A stretch of DNA of 64,000 bases from Bradysia coprophila (GCF_014529535.1 NW_023503373.1:496001-560000); one strand, 5' to 3'. Shown: positions 1-12,730, numbered from the stretch's first letter. The notes: a model not told the origin generated them from the letters alone. Translations and numbers: made by a program.

Positions 1-65
1 TACAAGTGTGTTGAATGGTTTATATTTGTACGAAATAGAAGTCTGATCTCCTTTCTTAATATCAG

Positions 66-3000
66 GCACAACTGGTCGCTGGAAAGTCTCCGCTAAAATT
101 CAACAACTCCTAAATACATTGAAACGGCCTAAACGTCGACCACTTCCAGAATTTTACGAAGATAATGACATTGAATTAGAAATAGCAGCCAATCCAAAAG
201 ATCCAAACGCACCACGTCCCGAAGGCAACACCATGACACCAGTCACTGGGGAACAATTAGTCATTCCATCCGGTTTACCGCGTTCACTAGAAGCTGCTGT
301 GCAACGGTACGGAACCAATTCGTTCAAGGCTCCAATGGCAACCGTCTTGGATCCAAATGGAAAATTGACAACAACTTTGACATACGGTAAGCGATTCGAT
401 TCGGAAACATTAAAGTCAATGGATTTTACAATGACTCTTGTTTTACAGGCAAGCTACTGTCTCGTGCAATGAAAATAGCTTACGCTTTATCAACAAAAGT
501 ATTTAGTAAGGGACCTGAGTCAGTCACACTAAAAGCTGGGGATACTGTCGCATTGGTATATCCTAACAACGATCCTTTGAAGTAAGATCCGAGATGACGC
601 AAAGCTTCGATCACCTTCTCACAAATTTCCATTTTCAGTTTCATAACAGCCTGGTATGGTTGCATGTTCCGGGGACTAGTTCCGTTACCTATTGAACTGC
701 CACTGTCCAGTTCGGATTCTCCACCGCAACAAGTCGGTTTCTTATTAAGCTCGTGCGGCATTCAAGTTGCTTTAACATCGGAAGCTTGTCTGAAAGGATT
801 GCCAAAATGTACGACCGGTGAAATAGCCAAGCTGAAAGGATGGCCGCGCTTGCAGTGGTTCGTTACGGAACATTTGCCGAAACCACCAAAAGACTTCAAC
901 ACGAACAATGTTCGTATCAATGAAGAAGGCAATGCTTACATTGAATACACCAGTGATAAGGATGGCAGCGTAATGGGTGTGACAGTGACTCGTCAAGCTA
1001 TGATGAACCATTGCCGAGCCCTGACCATGGCTTGTCATTACACAGAAGGTGAAACAGTTGTTTGTGTATTGGACTTTAAAAGAGAAGTCGGACTGTGGCA
1101 TAGTGTTTTGACGAGTGTATTGAATGGAATGCATGTTCTCTTTATACCATACGCTTTAATGAAATTAAGACCATCATCATGGATGCAGTTGATTACGAAA
1201 TATCGTGCATCATGTTGCCTAGTTAAGAGTCGTGATCTACATTGGGGACTGTTGGCTACTAAAGATCACAAAGACATAAATCTGTCGTCACTGAGAATGC
1301 TCCTAGTTGCTGATGGCGCGAATCCATGGTCGTTGTCGAGCTGTGATCAATTTTTGAGTGTATTTTCGCAAAAAGGTTTACGGGCTGATGCAATATGTCC
1401 TTGTGCAAGCAGTTCTGAAGTGTTTACAGTATCGTTACGTCGTCCGGGTCGCGTTTCCGGACAATTTACTCAGGCAGCTACTGGTAGAGGTGTTTTGTCC
1501 ATGGCAGCTCTTTCTCACGGCGTTGTTCGCGTGGATAGCGAGGATTCATTAACTTCTTTAACGCTTCAAGATTGTGGTCAAGTTATGCCAGCTGCGAACA
1601 TGGTCGTTGTTCGATCCGAAGGGGTGCCAGTGCTCTGCAAAACCGATCAAGTCGGAGAGATTTGTGTAACATCTGGTGCAACAGGGAACGTTTATTTCGG
1701 TCTAGACGGAATGACCAATGCCACATTCAAAATACAGCCGCTGTTGGACGATCCAGATCCCAAAGATCCAACATCCGTTGGTAAACCAATCAGCGATGAA
1801 TTGTACGTTCGAAGCGGATTACTCGGTTTCCTTGGTCCTGGTGGATTGGTATTTATTTGTGGATCGCGTGACGGTCTAATGACTGTAACAGGAAGAAAGC
1901 ATAACGCTGACGGTACGTAGATTTTCCATTTTATGCCTGACTTAGTGACGAAATTGCCATCTCTTCCTTGACAGATATAATTGCAACTGTGTTGGCCGTT
2001 GAACCGATGCGTTTCATCTATCGTGGCCGGATCGCTGTCTTCAGCATCAAAGTCTTGAGAGATGAACGTGTGTGTGTCATAGCAGAACAACGACCTGACT
2101 GTTCGGAAGAAGAATCATTCCAATGGATGTCTAGAGTTTTGCAGGCTGTTGATTCGATACATCAAGTTGGAATTTACTGTCTTGCTTTGGTTCCGCCAAA
2201 TCATTTGCCAAAAACGCCATTAGGTCAGTGAACTGAGTTCGGTTTTATTTGGGAATTTACGCCAATTCGAATCGTATTTTAATCAGGTGGCATTCACTTG
2301 TGTGAAGCAAGAAGACGATTCTTAGAAGGATCACTTCATCCAGCCAATGTATTGATGTGTCCACATACTTGCGTGACGAATCTGCCGAAACCGAGAGAGA
2401 TCCATCAAGGTAAATCGGTCATTTTTCAATATACTTTTTATCGAAAGTTAGAAATCTAGTTGCGAACAGTAGCCTCGGCTACATTAGCTATATTACTATC
2501 ATATTGGCAGCAGGTAATTCTAATTTATCAGTAGATGATAGAAGCACAAAGTTTACAAGTTTTTAAATGCAGAGCTAGACATTGTTAGCTTATCAATTTT
2601 CCATTCACCCATCCAGAGAATTCGAATTACCAAGTCAATGCAGATAGGTTTAGAGATTTAAGTTAATCGAAAAGTTGTTTATGCGTTAACGAAACTGTGT
2701 CCCAGTTGATGTATCGTAAAAACAATTCGCTCGTTGATCATTTTGTTTACAATGTAAGATGCAGTGCGCTCCTTTCTCTATTTCATTCCTATCCACATCC
2801 TATTCTCTTCAAAACTGTTACCCTTTCCAAATATGTTGGTTCTACGGTGTTTCTTGATCATTTTTGTTTTCTCATCTAATTTGTTTTCTTATCACTAACG
2901 TGTGGTTTTAAGGTGTGCTTCGCTATCATTTTCTCTGTTCAATTTAACAATTCACCGACGACATGCATATCATTCCGGATAGTTTTAGTTATAGAATTAG

Positions 3001-6000
3001 TTGTTTCATCTAAGTGGTTTCGACGGATTTAAATACATTTTGTCGCGTCACTTGTTCTGACATTCGTTTGGACATATAAGGCGACTTTAGCTGGAGCTAA
3101 AAAGATTCTTTTGTAAGTCGTCATTGACGATAACATAATATTGTATAGCCATCCGTAAAAGATTAATCATCGCCATTAACTCATTCAAAATTATACCTTG
3201 TGTTGGGTTCATACCGCATCATAATCTCTCAGGTCCTATTGCGGAATTTTTTTTTTGTCGTCAATGTCGATAACGGATGATTAACTGTTTCCGAGTCAAA
3301 TAAACTGGAAAGACGACATTTGTACACGTTGTACAGTTGTATTGTGAGGAACGATAATATCGTTTTTTGAGCAATACTTATTATCGTTCGAAAATTTATC
3401 ACCCAGGACGATAGTAACGTCTAAAATGTAAAATATTGTTATGACGATAATAACGCCCTGTATAAAAATATCCGCTCGACGATCCTGGACGATAATATTG
3501 ATTTGAATGATGATATCGTCTTGGGTGATAATATCGTTTCAAATTTAGTTTTTCTAAAGCAATCTAGACGATAATATCGTCCAGATTGTTTAAAAATGAT
3601 CGTCCAGAACGATATTACTGTGCCGATAGTTAGAGATGAACTTGAAAAGAAAACAACGCTGATTCGGACGAAAAGCTTAAATTTCCGAACAAATCTTTGA
3701 GGAAAATAACTCTGATTCTGATGAAAACCTTAATTTTCCGAACAATTCTTAAAAGGAAAATAGGGACCGTCAGATGGTTCGAACAGAAACGAGATGTCCA
3801 ACACACTGAAACGATTTTTCTTTGGCAAAGCTACATTGTCCAAAAGAAAAATTGTTTGTGTTTCCTTTTGTGTTGGACATTCCGTGTCTATTGGAATCAT
3901 CTGACGTTCACTAATAACTTTAGATTCGGACGAAAATCTTAATTTTCCGAATAATTTCGGTCTGTGCGACTGAGCAAAATTTGTCTACTCTAATTGGTTT
4001 TCTTGAACGACAATATCACGACCTAATCGGTATTATCACTCAGTTCTGGGTGATAAATTTTCGGACGATAATATCGCTTTTTGTACGATATTATCGTTCC
4101 TGACGACATTGACCGTGTAGGAAAGTCCCGCCACGGAATAAACTGAAAAAATTTGAAATTCTGTTTAATGCTTCTAGTTGGGGAAACGAAACCATCTGCA
4201 GTTAGGAACTATTTTTGGGAAAACGAGTTCCCCAATTTTCCTAAATTTTCAAAATTTTTCAATTTTTTTTTATTTTGGAAAATGTGAAAAATTTTGGAAG
4301 AATGGGAAAATATGGAAAAAGCATTTTCCAAAAATGTGTTCCTGCTCTCATAACTAAGCAATTGAAATTCTGAAAAGGGGGATTCCAGTAATTTTTTGTT
4401 ATTCCGTGTACCATACCATACCACTTCGCAATCTGCCCTTTCCATTTTCCCCCAATCTAACCTTCCGATATTTGCTGATATACGTTTTGTAGTAGATAGA
4501 GTGGCGATATTAATGTTTCTGTTTTCTGAATAAAAACCTTTTAGAAACGGCAATAATCATTAAATCTGTTGCTTCATTGTTGTTGAATGTATCACCTAGT
4601 GATCGACACAAAATCTTTTAATTCGTTTGTTTAATCATACCACATGTATGATAACCATAGGTCATCGTACCTTTTGTTGTTGTTTGTAACAGATCATTAG
4701 CCGTTCCTGAAAGGTTAATTCAATAATTTTAATTAAAAATTGGCAAAATTTACATAAATTTTTAATTGTTGCTGCTCTGCCTCTCACACAACATACTAAA
4801 AACCGACACATCACATAACACATTGACACACAACGCGTTTACATACATCTCTAACAAAATATCATGCAAATTATCATCGACTTGTGTCATCATCAATCGC
4901 TCCTCATCTCCTTTAATCAACTATCTACTACCAAATACTACTACTACTTCTACTACTACCGCTTCTTCACAACTACTTTTCTGTCATAAACACAAAACCA
5001 TTCGTCCGTCATATTTCGGCTATAAAAACATGAACCACCACATACAAAACAAAAACTAGGCGCACTACAACAACATCAAGTATCGGGAAGTTCATCTGGA
5101 TGTGTTACAGACACATCAGTGGGTCCAGCTTCAGTTATGGTTGGCAATTTGGTGCAAGGGAATCGATTGGCTGTCGCACATGGAAGAGACATTGGATTCT
5201 CCGAAGATAATGAGAGAAAGGTTTGCGAAATCATTTTCATCAGCTTCAAATGACATCAGTCACGTCGGATATTTTCCTTGTCTATTTACAGCATCAAATC
5301 ATTACTGGAGTATTACGATGGAGAGCAAATACATCTCCAGATCATGTTTTATACACATTGTTGAATTCTAAAGGTAAAATTCAAGTCGTCAGTCGTTCAA
5401 CATAGTCATTCTCAATTTCTACAACAAATTTCAGGAACTGTTGCCAAAACGCTCACCTGTTCCGAATTACACAAACGTTCCGAAAAGATTGCAGCTCTCT
5501 TACAAGAACGAGGCAAAGTAAATCCTGGAGATCATGTTGCTCTCATATTCCCTCCTGGCTTAGATTTAATTTGTGCATTTTACGGTTGTCTATATCTGGG
5601 TGCCGTGCCAATAACGATACGACCACCGCATCCACAAAATCTCATCACAACATTACCAACGGTTCGCATGATTGTCGATGTGTCGAAAAGCGGAATCGTT
5701 TTGTCCATACAGAACATAATAAAATTGCTAAAATCACGCGAAGCGGCCGCTTCCATAGATCCGAAAAGCTGGCCAATCATCCTTGATATCGACGACAATC
5801 CGAAACGAAAATTGGCTTCAATTGCTAATTGTTCACTCGACTCAACTGCTTATCTAGACTTCAGCGTTTCTACATGTGGTAGATTAAGTGGAGTCACAAT
5901 GACTCATAGGTCAGTAGTGGAATTTTGTTCCGGCTGACAACCGGTGATTAAATTTTCTTTTTCTTTCTACTTCCCTACAGATCTCTGTCGAGTGTTTGCG

Positions 6001-7590
6001 CTAGTTTGAAACTAGCTTGTGAACTGTATCCTAGTCGGCATGTAGCATTATGCTTGGACCCATATTGTGGACTCGGCTTTGCCATGTGGACGTTAATTAG
6101 CGTCTACAGTGGACATCACTCAATACTAATTGCTCCCTATGAAGTCGAAGCGAATCCCAGTCTATGGCTTAGTACGCTCTCACAGTACCGTGTTCGTGAT
6201 ACGTTCTGTTCGTATGGGGTGATTGAACTGTGCACGAAAGCATTGAGCAATTCCATACAAATGCTGAAGCAGAGAAATGTTAATTTGGCTTGTTTGAGAA
6301 CGTGTGTCGTTGTAGCGGAAGAACGACCTCGCGTACAATTGACACAACAGTTTTGCAAGCTCTTCCAAGCATTGGGATTAAATACTCGTTGCGTTTCAAC
6401 GTCGTTTGGCTGTCGCGTTAATCCAGCTATTTGTGTTCAAGGTAAGTGCATCTGATGCTCCAACCGTTCAATAAAATAAATTGTTGTTCTGTCTGTTCGT
6501 TTAGGTGCTAGTTCTGCTGAAAGTGCTCAGGTTTATGTTGACTTGCGAGCACTACGCAACAATCGAGTCGCTTTGGTTGAACGTGGTGCTCCGAACTCGC
6601 TGTGTTTAATTGAATCAGGTTAGTCATTATTGGCTTTTGTAAATCTCAGAGTTTCCATCAACCGATTACCATTCGTATTTATAGGTAAACTTTTGCCCGG
6701 CGTTAAAGTAATAATTGCAAATCCCGAAACGAAAGGACATTGTGGCGACTCACATTTGGGCGAGATCTGGGTCCAATCTCCTCACAGCGCTAACGGATAC
6801 TTTACGATCTACGGCGACGAGACCGATTACAATGACCATTTCAATGCTAAACTCGTCACCGGCCAAACAACCGAAACGTATGCTCGCACCGGTTACTTGG
6901 GATTCCTACGACGCACTGAATGTTCTCAAGCTGGATCGATATTGGACGAAACGACACCCAGCATAGCCAGTCGAGACAGTGACACCGAATCGTTGCACTC
7001 TCAGGGTACATTGCAATCGCATGCCCCATCTGCTACATCGGCCGATCAAGAGTTACATGATGCGGTCTACGTTGTTGGTGCGCTGGACGAGGTGATAACA
7101 TTGCGTGGCATGAATTACCATCCGATTGACATTGAGAATTCGGTACTGCGATGCCATAAGAAAATCGCAGAGTGTGCAGTATTCACATGGACCAATTTGT
7201 TGGTTGTCGTTGTCGAATTGGATGGTAACGAATCTGAAGCATTGGATCTGGTTCCGCTTGTTACGAATACGGTAAGCATGTCAATTTCGAGTGAAATTTG
7301 ATGGAATTTTTTTCAACTATCGGCTACCAGGAGATCTAATGATGTAACAAAACCCTTTCTTCACTTCGTAGGTATTGGAGGAACACCAATTGATCGTTGG
7401 AGTTGTTGTCGTTGTTGATCCCGGTAAGTGTGGTTGTTAATTTAGTAAAAAAAAGGGCGAAAACTTACACCATTCTCGTGTTATAGGTGTTGTGCCAATA
7501 AATAGCCGTGGTGAAAAGCAACGAATGCATTTACGTGATGGATTTTTGGCCGACCAATTGGATCCAATATACGTTGCTTATAACATGTAA
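66..7590 (+). CDS. DIP2: Disco-interacting protein 2, 3' thirteen exons (5' end outside window)
   Basis: Exons 66-386, 449-581, 639-1912, 1975-2223, 2287-2409, 5060-5220, 5292-5373, 5435-5909, 5981-6441, 6505-6618, 6685-7271, 7372-7423 and 7487-7590 join in phase, giving about 1377 residues. DIP2 proteins carry an N-terminal DMAP1-binding region (missing here) and two tandem fatty-acyl-AMP-ligase-like adenylate-forming domains; both are present, the first in exons 1-5 and the second from exon 6. Recognisable stretches include LDPYCGLGFA, VVVAEERPRV, GDSHLGEIWV, VVGALDE and the invariant C-terminus DPIYVAYNM. The family is implicated in diacylglycerol homeostasis and neuronal morphology. Exon 11 (6685-7271) carries a Ser/Thr/Asp-rich insertion of about 45 residues after the RTGYLGF motif. 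Intron 5 (2410-5059) is unusually long and filled with mobile elements. Identity is certain from memory of orthologues; the first exon begins at an AG acceptor at 64-65. Confidence 0.95.
3351..4108. mobile_element. Long-TIR DNA element in DIP2 intron 5, holding a nested element
   Basis: The left end and the reverse complement of the right end match over about 70 bp: both carry gaacgataatatcgt, then a second cgataat block, then cgaaaatttatcaccca. The interior repeats the palindrome cgataatatcg. No transposase is visible, so this is a non-autonomous element. A second inverted-repeat element sits inside at 3768-3907. Confidence 0.7.
3768..3907. mobile_element. Nested MITE inside the 3351-4108 element
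   Basis: Inverted ends: ccgtcagatggttc...gatgtccaacaca on the left and tgttggacat...gaatcatctgacg on the right. It separates two similar host stretches of the form 'gattc(t/g)gatgaaaa...ttaattttccga', so it inserted after the outer element. Confidence 0.6.
4544..4707. mobile_element. Short MITE, gaaacggc / gccgttcc family
   Basis: Starts gaaacggcaataatcat and ends with the near-complement gatcattagccgttcc. Other copies lie at 8161-8340, 8975-9150, 19235-19423 and 23481-23600. The inner right end typically contains gtcgt..cgataacagatga. Confidence 0.55.
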
Positions 7591-8160
7591 ATATAGTAAC
7601 TGATGCGCACACATTTATTGGCAAGCAATTTTTTTTTATCGCAAGGAATGTAAGGATATTGCGGTGTCACTGTTTTCTCAACGTATTAACCACGACAAAC
7701 GATTATTGTAGATGTACACAAAGGTGTAATTTATTGAAATTTATTTGAATTTGTTTTTTTGGAATCTACTTACGTGCCATGCGTATGGTGATGTCGCGCA
7801 AGAGCTAATAGACGAGCGTTTGTTCGGTTTGTATGAAGAACGAAAATAATTCTGAAATTTTTAAACCAATCGAGTTATGTGGAGGACAGTACAAAATGTA
7901 CTCGGACTCTAAGCAGTTGGTCAAGAATGTACGTAACGTTTTATGCATAGAAAGAATTAAATGTTCAAAACGGTCGATCTCTTGTCAATCATTTTCTCAT
8001 GGCTCTCTGCAACTCTGGACAAGATAAAATACAAGCATAGGTTGACTTTCTCTTAATTTTCATGTTAAATTTGTACCAGTAATTGTATAGATTTGTTGCT
8101 CAAAAACTGGCAATATCGGAATGTCAATGCATTTGATTTGCATGCGGGATTCATATTTTA

Positions 8161-8340
8161 GAAACGGCTAGCGTATCACGACTTTATCATAAAATCTCTT
8201 GCCTCTGTTGTTCGAAACATCGCCAGGAAAATCTATCAAAATCTGTTACGTCATTTGTTTCAACATTTATTTTACTAAAAGATCACATTGACCGTAGGTT
8301 GTCGGCTATGTTTGTCGTTGCTATGAATAACAGCTGTTCC
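8161..8340. mobile_element. MITE copy, gaaacggct...agctgttcc
   Basis: Same family as 4544-4707. It starts gaaacggctagcg and ends gtcgttgctatgaataacag followed by ctgttcc. No coding capacity. Confidence 0.55.
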
Positions 8341-8528
8341 ACTTTGATCTCGCAGACACAATTTGTTATAGGTTCGAATAAAGGCCTTAAAGTGGAGACG
8401 TAATTTTTCTTTAAACGTTTTGTAGCCTGACGTGGCATTTAATTCAGTCTTTTCTTATGTAGCTACTTTCCTAAGTCAGTTTTATCGAAAGTTGAAACTT
8501 CTTCTGTCCAGCTTCTGACTTCGTAACA

Positions 8529-8841
8529 AGGCCTACTTTTTGGAAACAAATTTCTTGAATTTCTTGAAATTTCTCGAATTTTCTCGAATTTCTTAAAATT
8601 TCTCGAATTCGAGAAATTCGAGAAACTTCAAGAAACTCGAGAAATTTGTTTCTTGAAATTTCTTGAATTTCTCGTAGTTTCCCAAATTTCTTGAATTTTC
8701 TGGAATTTCTTGAAATTTCTCGAATTCGAGAAATTCAAGAAACTTTGAGAAATTCAAGAAATATTTCTCGAAGTTTCTTGAATTTCTCGAAGTTTCTTGA
8801 ATTTCTCGATTTTCTCTAAAAGTTTCTAAAAAGTAGGCCCT
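8529..8841. mobile_element. MITE filled with alternating TTC/GAA pentamers (HSE-like array)
   Basis: The ends are inverted copies of aggcctactttttggaaac. The whole interior is built of TTCnnGAAnn units in strict 5-bp alternation, for example ttcttgaaatttctcgaatt, with local palindromes such as tttctcgaattcgagaaa. This is the consensus arrangement of heat-shock-factor binding pentamers (nGAAn inverted repeats). Whether HSF binds it is unknown. Confidence 0.7.
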
Positions 8842-8974
8842 GCTTCGTAATGATGTAAAAACGTTGGTTTAATTGATAAGGAAATCAGAGCCTTTCTAAA
8901 AGCGGTGTGTCCAAGCTAAAAAGGTTAGTCCTTTCATTGTCAGCTTTTTATTGGACTTTCGTTTATTTAAACTC

Positions 8975-9150
8975 TCAGACGGCAAGCATATAACAATCAG
9001 TGTATATTACGAGTCTACTACTTCGATTGATCAAAGTATTTGATTTGATTCATTATTTTTAAACATGCCGTCTGTTAGTGTCCACATTAGCCAGAGTTCA
9101 GCTCTAATCTTTTGTCGTCACTGTGGATAACAGATGACATAGCTGTCTGT
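8975..9150. mobile_element. MITE copy, cagacggc...gataacagatgacatagctgtctg
   Basis: Starts cagacggcaagcatat and ends ttgtcgtcactgtggataac followed by agatgacatagctgtctg. Member of the dispersed family also seen at 19235-19423 and 23481-23600. Confidence 0.5.
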
Positions 9151-10928
9151 AAAAAATTATTTATTCTAGTCTACCACAATCATTATGTTAATTTTATTAT
9201 TTAATTTTTAGCTCTTAAGTTTCAAAACAAACAAACAGAATTGTTTAGTTAATTAAATGCAAAGACTACCGCATCACACATAAAATTTGAGTTTAGTTTT
9301 TCGTTATCTCTGGACCTCTTCTGACGAGAGGCATTTAAGAAAATTTAACAAAGATAAATTGGATTTTAGTAATTGACGGTTTTCGAAACAAACAAAAAAT
9401 AAATTAGAAAAAAAAAATGAATTTCATCTGTGTTCGTATAATCCAAGTAAATATATTATTCATGTATGGTGTGCACAAAATCTGATTGAATGTGTCATTT
9501 TCACACAAAATTTCTGTTTTCATTTTGTCGTGAAAACTTTTTTTTTTCTTTTCAATTGTGAATTATTTTGTTTTGAACGAATTATAGAGGAGTGAAATTA
9601 GTTTTTAGCTTTCCGAAAGCGATTAAAGCAAGAACATAAACGGGAAATGTTAAAATTAATAAAATAAATTGAAAGAACATGGAGGGAAGAATGAAAAACG
9701 TAATAATGTTAGTTCGTAATCGTTATTATTATTATAAATTGAATTAAATTTGAATTTAGAGTAGGAAAATACATAGATTTATTCGTAAACAAAAAATGCA
9801 AACAAAAAAAAGTAGAAGGAGAACAGACGGAGAGAAAACTTTTTTTTTGAAAGAATTTGAGTAAAATAAACGTATTTCACACAATATTTATAATTCTATA
9901 TGATTATTATGACAATTTATATAAGAAAATAATAATTAAAATTAGTAATTCTGATTATATTTGAAAAATAAATAAAAAATGAGAAAAATTGAAAAAATTT
10001 TGGATCTCTTTTCTGAACTGCTCGTCTCCTAAGTTTCTTCTTCAACCCTTATCTATAACAAACTTAGGGTCCTCTTCAACCAGCCCAATATAGCGATTAA
10101 AGCTGTTCTATGTTTGACAATCAAATCTGTCATTTCAATCACACATTTTGCTCATAACAAATCTTAAGAGTGATATCGCCAAATCTTCAGGCGATTGGAG
10201 AACAAGCGGTCTCCGATTTTAATGAGTGATAGCTCGTTGGATTCGTCTTTCAATTCTAGGAAACACGTATCTTTCGAGGTATCTTTGACTTTTTCTAAAA
10301 AAAATTGTTTTCTGTGAAAAGCGTTTAAAAAGAAGACATGTCAGAGGGTACCGAAAACAGTTTTTCGACAATAACTCAAGAAAAAATTATTTTAAATTGT
10401 TGTAATGTTGTACGAATGTCAGCCTTGGGAAGACCTACAGGTAGAGTTCACGCACCGCTTGGAGCTAGTAGATCCACGAGAGTTACGACTAAAAATGTAG
10501 TGAATGTTCGGAGAGTCCGCCTTCTCTGCAGCTTCGATGTTCCACGGAACTGAGTATGGGGTGTTGTAGCTGGCCTCACCCACTATCGTTCCACACATAA
10601 ATGAACCCAGTACTTTTGTGCTGCAAGCCTACAGAAGTCTTGGAAAAAAAGTTGGTGCCAAAATGTAGATTTTTTCCTTCTTTCTGAGAGCCCAACTGCT
10701 GGAACATCATCTGGAACGGTACTACGGCAATCATTTTTTATCGTCTACTATTCTTTTACCTTATCAATACAAAAACGCTTCGCTACGTCGCGAATATTTA
10801 TGTCGTTAAAACAGATCCAATGTTAGTAATATCAAGAGAAAAATTATTACAATTTTCTCGAAGAATTTTAGTCAAATAAAGTGTTAGCGTATAGCGCGTA
10901 ATCTCAGCGCTCCGGAACAGTAATTAGT

Positions 10929-11016
10929 TTTTGCTGCGTGACAGGAGTTTGGAAAAACGATATGATCAAGTGGGAGCAAACGGTTTTCCAAACTCCTGTC
11001 GCGTAGCAAATATTAG
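10929..11016. mobile_element. Foldback element with about 32-bp arms
   Basis: Left arm tttgctgcgtgacaggagtt... and right arm ...aactcctgtcgcgtagcaaa are inverted copies with two mismatches, separated by about 20 bp. Just downstream (11031-11110) is a stretch (agagccgaaggcgatg) shared with the hairpin locus at 13314-13411. Confidence 0.6.
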
Positions 11017-12340
11017 AATGAAAACAATTCCAGGCAGAGCCGAAGGCGATGTCTAAAATCGAATACGCTAAAAAAGACTTTTAGTCCGTGGTACGAATAC
11101 TATTTTTCATATTGGACGTTATTTTCATACCCGACGTTCAAGGACATCATTATTTTGATACAGGCATATTAGCGTTAAAAGAAACATTTTCATATCACAA
11201 CGAAAGCACTCATAAGAAGAGAGATCCGCTTTTTATGCCGAGTGCCTAAATTTCGAGAAACATTCTGAAATGTATGCCCAAGGTATGAAAAAGAACTATC
11301 AATGAATTTAAAACATCGTACTTTGAGCAACCCCTAATCTTATCTGAAATATTAGAACGATTATCTTATCTCTCGATTCCGTGTTTTACTACAGTTCAAG
11401 TCAACCCATTTTGTGTCTACATGTAATTCAGTGATTTTACCAGCCGGTCAACCGTGGGACGGCTTAAATTTGTTGAAAATCGTCATAAAAACTCTTGAAC
11501 ATCTTTTGAAATTGCAAAAAAAATACTTGAAATATCGTAAAAATGCACGATTAAGGCGTTACCACTACCATCCAAGGCTATCTCAAGAGAAGATTTAATT
11601 GACACGTTTTCGTTTAGTAAGTAAAACCAAAAACCATTATTTTACGGCAGCACTCATACTGAGCCCGCTATTAAGAAATGTACGGCAATTTAGAATCGAT
11701 ACGCCAACAAGGACTTCAGTTCATCTAACAAACAAACAAAAAACTGCTCAAGTCTGCACACTTATTGAAGAATTTTCGTTCACGTTCAGGCATATTCTTG
11801 AAACATAAATTTAAAAAAAACTGTTCGTTAGCAATTCGTGGTTTCGACACCAATAATTTGAAAATATTCTTCAAGCTCAATCCAAATTTCTGTTCAAACA
11901 ACTGTCGATAAGCCTCGATCGATTACGCACCATTACGCACCCAACATTTTATTTTAAACTGTCTTGTTGGCAGGTTATGGTGCCTTTTAGAGCTCCGTTC
12001 AGGGAATATCCATAAAGAACTTCTACGTTCCACATTTATATTGGAACGTGGCCTAATTGCTTATTTCAACGCACTGACAGTGCTTTGCTTATTTTCAATA
12101 AAAAGGGGTCCACTTGAAAAATTCTAAGAGAAACTTATCATGAGCTTCGTCAGGGTGCGTTATTTTGTGTTGCTTTACAATTAAAGGTTTTCTTATAGCT
12201 TACCTAACATATCACCTACAGTTCTGTATTCCAGGAAACGCGCAAATCAAAAAACATTTTTCGTTCTTTTTCAGTGATTTATATTCAACTACTGTTATGA
12301 CTACAAATGCGCATTGAATACCGTTGAGTAACTAAAATAT

Positions 12341-12730
12341 TCATTTCTTCAATGCTTTTTCAGCACTTTTTGATGTTCCAATGCATGTTCCAGCGGTGAT
12401 ATAATTTACAACTGGGTTCGTTGTACGACCACTGGCGGCATTAAAAACTTCTTGAACCGTTTTGTCGCCTTTGACTGGAATATCATGTGACTTTGTCCAA
12501 TTTTTACTCATATTTGAGGCACTTGTAACGGTAGCGAGTTGATTCCCTCCCGGATGGTGAATCAAATAACTGTTTCCTTCTTTGGTGCTAACCACAACGC
12601 CGTCATGTTTTCCTGTAAGACCGCTACTGCCACTGCCGGAGTTTGATTGCACATTTCTTGAGTGATAGCTAGCAGACTCGATAGTTTCGCGTCGAAACGG
12701 TTCAGATCCTCCTCCATGCGCATTACCCAT
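12341..12730 (-). CDS. Small intronless protein, 129 aa, possible permuted papain-fold family
   Basis: A single uninterrupted ORF with a good start context (cgaaaaATGGG). The N-terminus (MGNAHGGG) offers a glycine at position 2 for possible myristoylation. After a Ser/Gly-rich linker comes a compact domain with KHDGVVVST, YLIHHPGG, KGDKTVQEVF and NYITAGTCIGTSKSAEKAL. A His in an H-D-G-V-V-V context followed later by a Cys near a helix is the order seen in circularly permuted NlpC/P60-LRAT-like thiol hydrolases; this is a tentative structural guess, not a recognised match. There is no signal peptide or membrane segment. It stands alone between mobile elements, and its intronless state contrasts with most neighbours. 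I do not recognise a named gene. Confidence 0.65.
   Translation of the reverse strand: MGNAHGGGSEPFRRETIESASYHSRNVQSNSGSGSSGLTGKHDGVVVSTKEGNSYLIHHPGGNQLATVTSASNMSKNWTKSHDIPVKGDKTVQEVFNAASGRTTNPVVNYITAGTCIGTSKSAEKALKK

Larger units (their letters stand above)
2410..5059. other. Long DIP2 intron 5
   Basis: Apart from the elements listed at 3351-4108, 3768-3907 and 4544-4707, and a partial copy of the gataaca MITE family near 3050-3160, no coding or RNA gene is visible. The intron ends in a C/A-rich stretch (4780-5050) before the CTAG acceptor. Confidence 0.6.
7591..12340. other. Intergenic, element-rich, no confident gene
   Basis: The first few hundred bases after the DIP2 stop are presumably its 3' UTR. 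The rest is AT-rich DNA with the inverted-repeat elements at 8161-8340, 8529-8841, 8975-9150 and 10929-11016. Scattered ORFs of up to 71 codons (for example 10338-10553) show no recognisable motif and were not called as genes. Confidence 0.5.

Noticed and set aside
10338-10553. 71-codon ORF with basic composition
   Set aside because: No recognisable domain, no polyadenylation or splice context, located in element-rich DNA.
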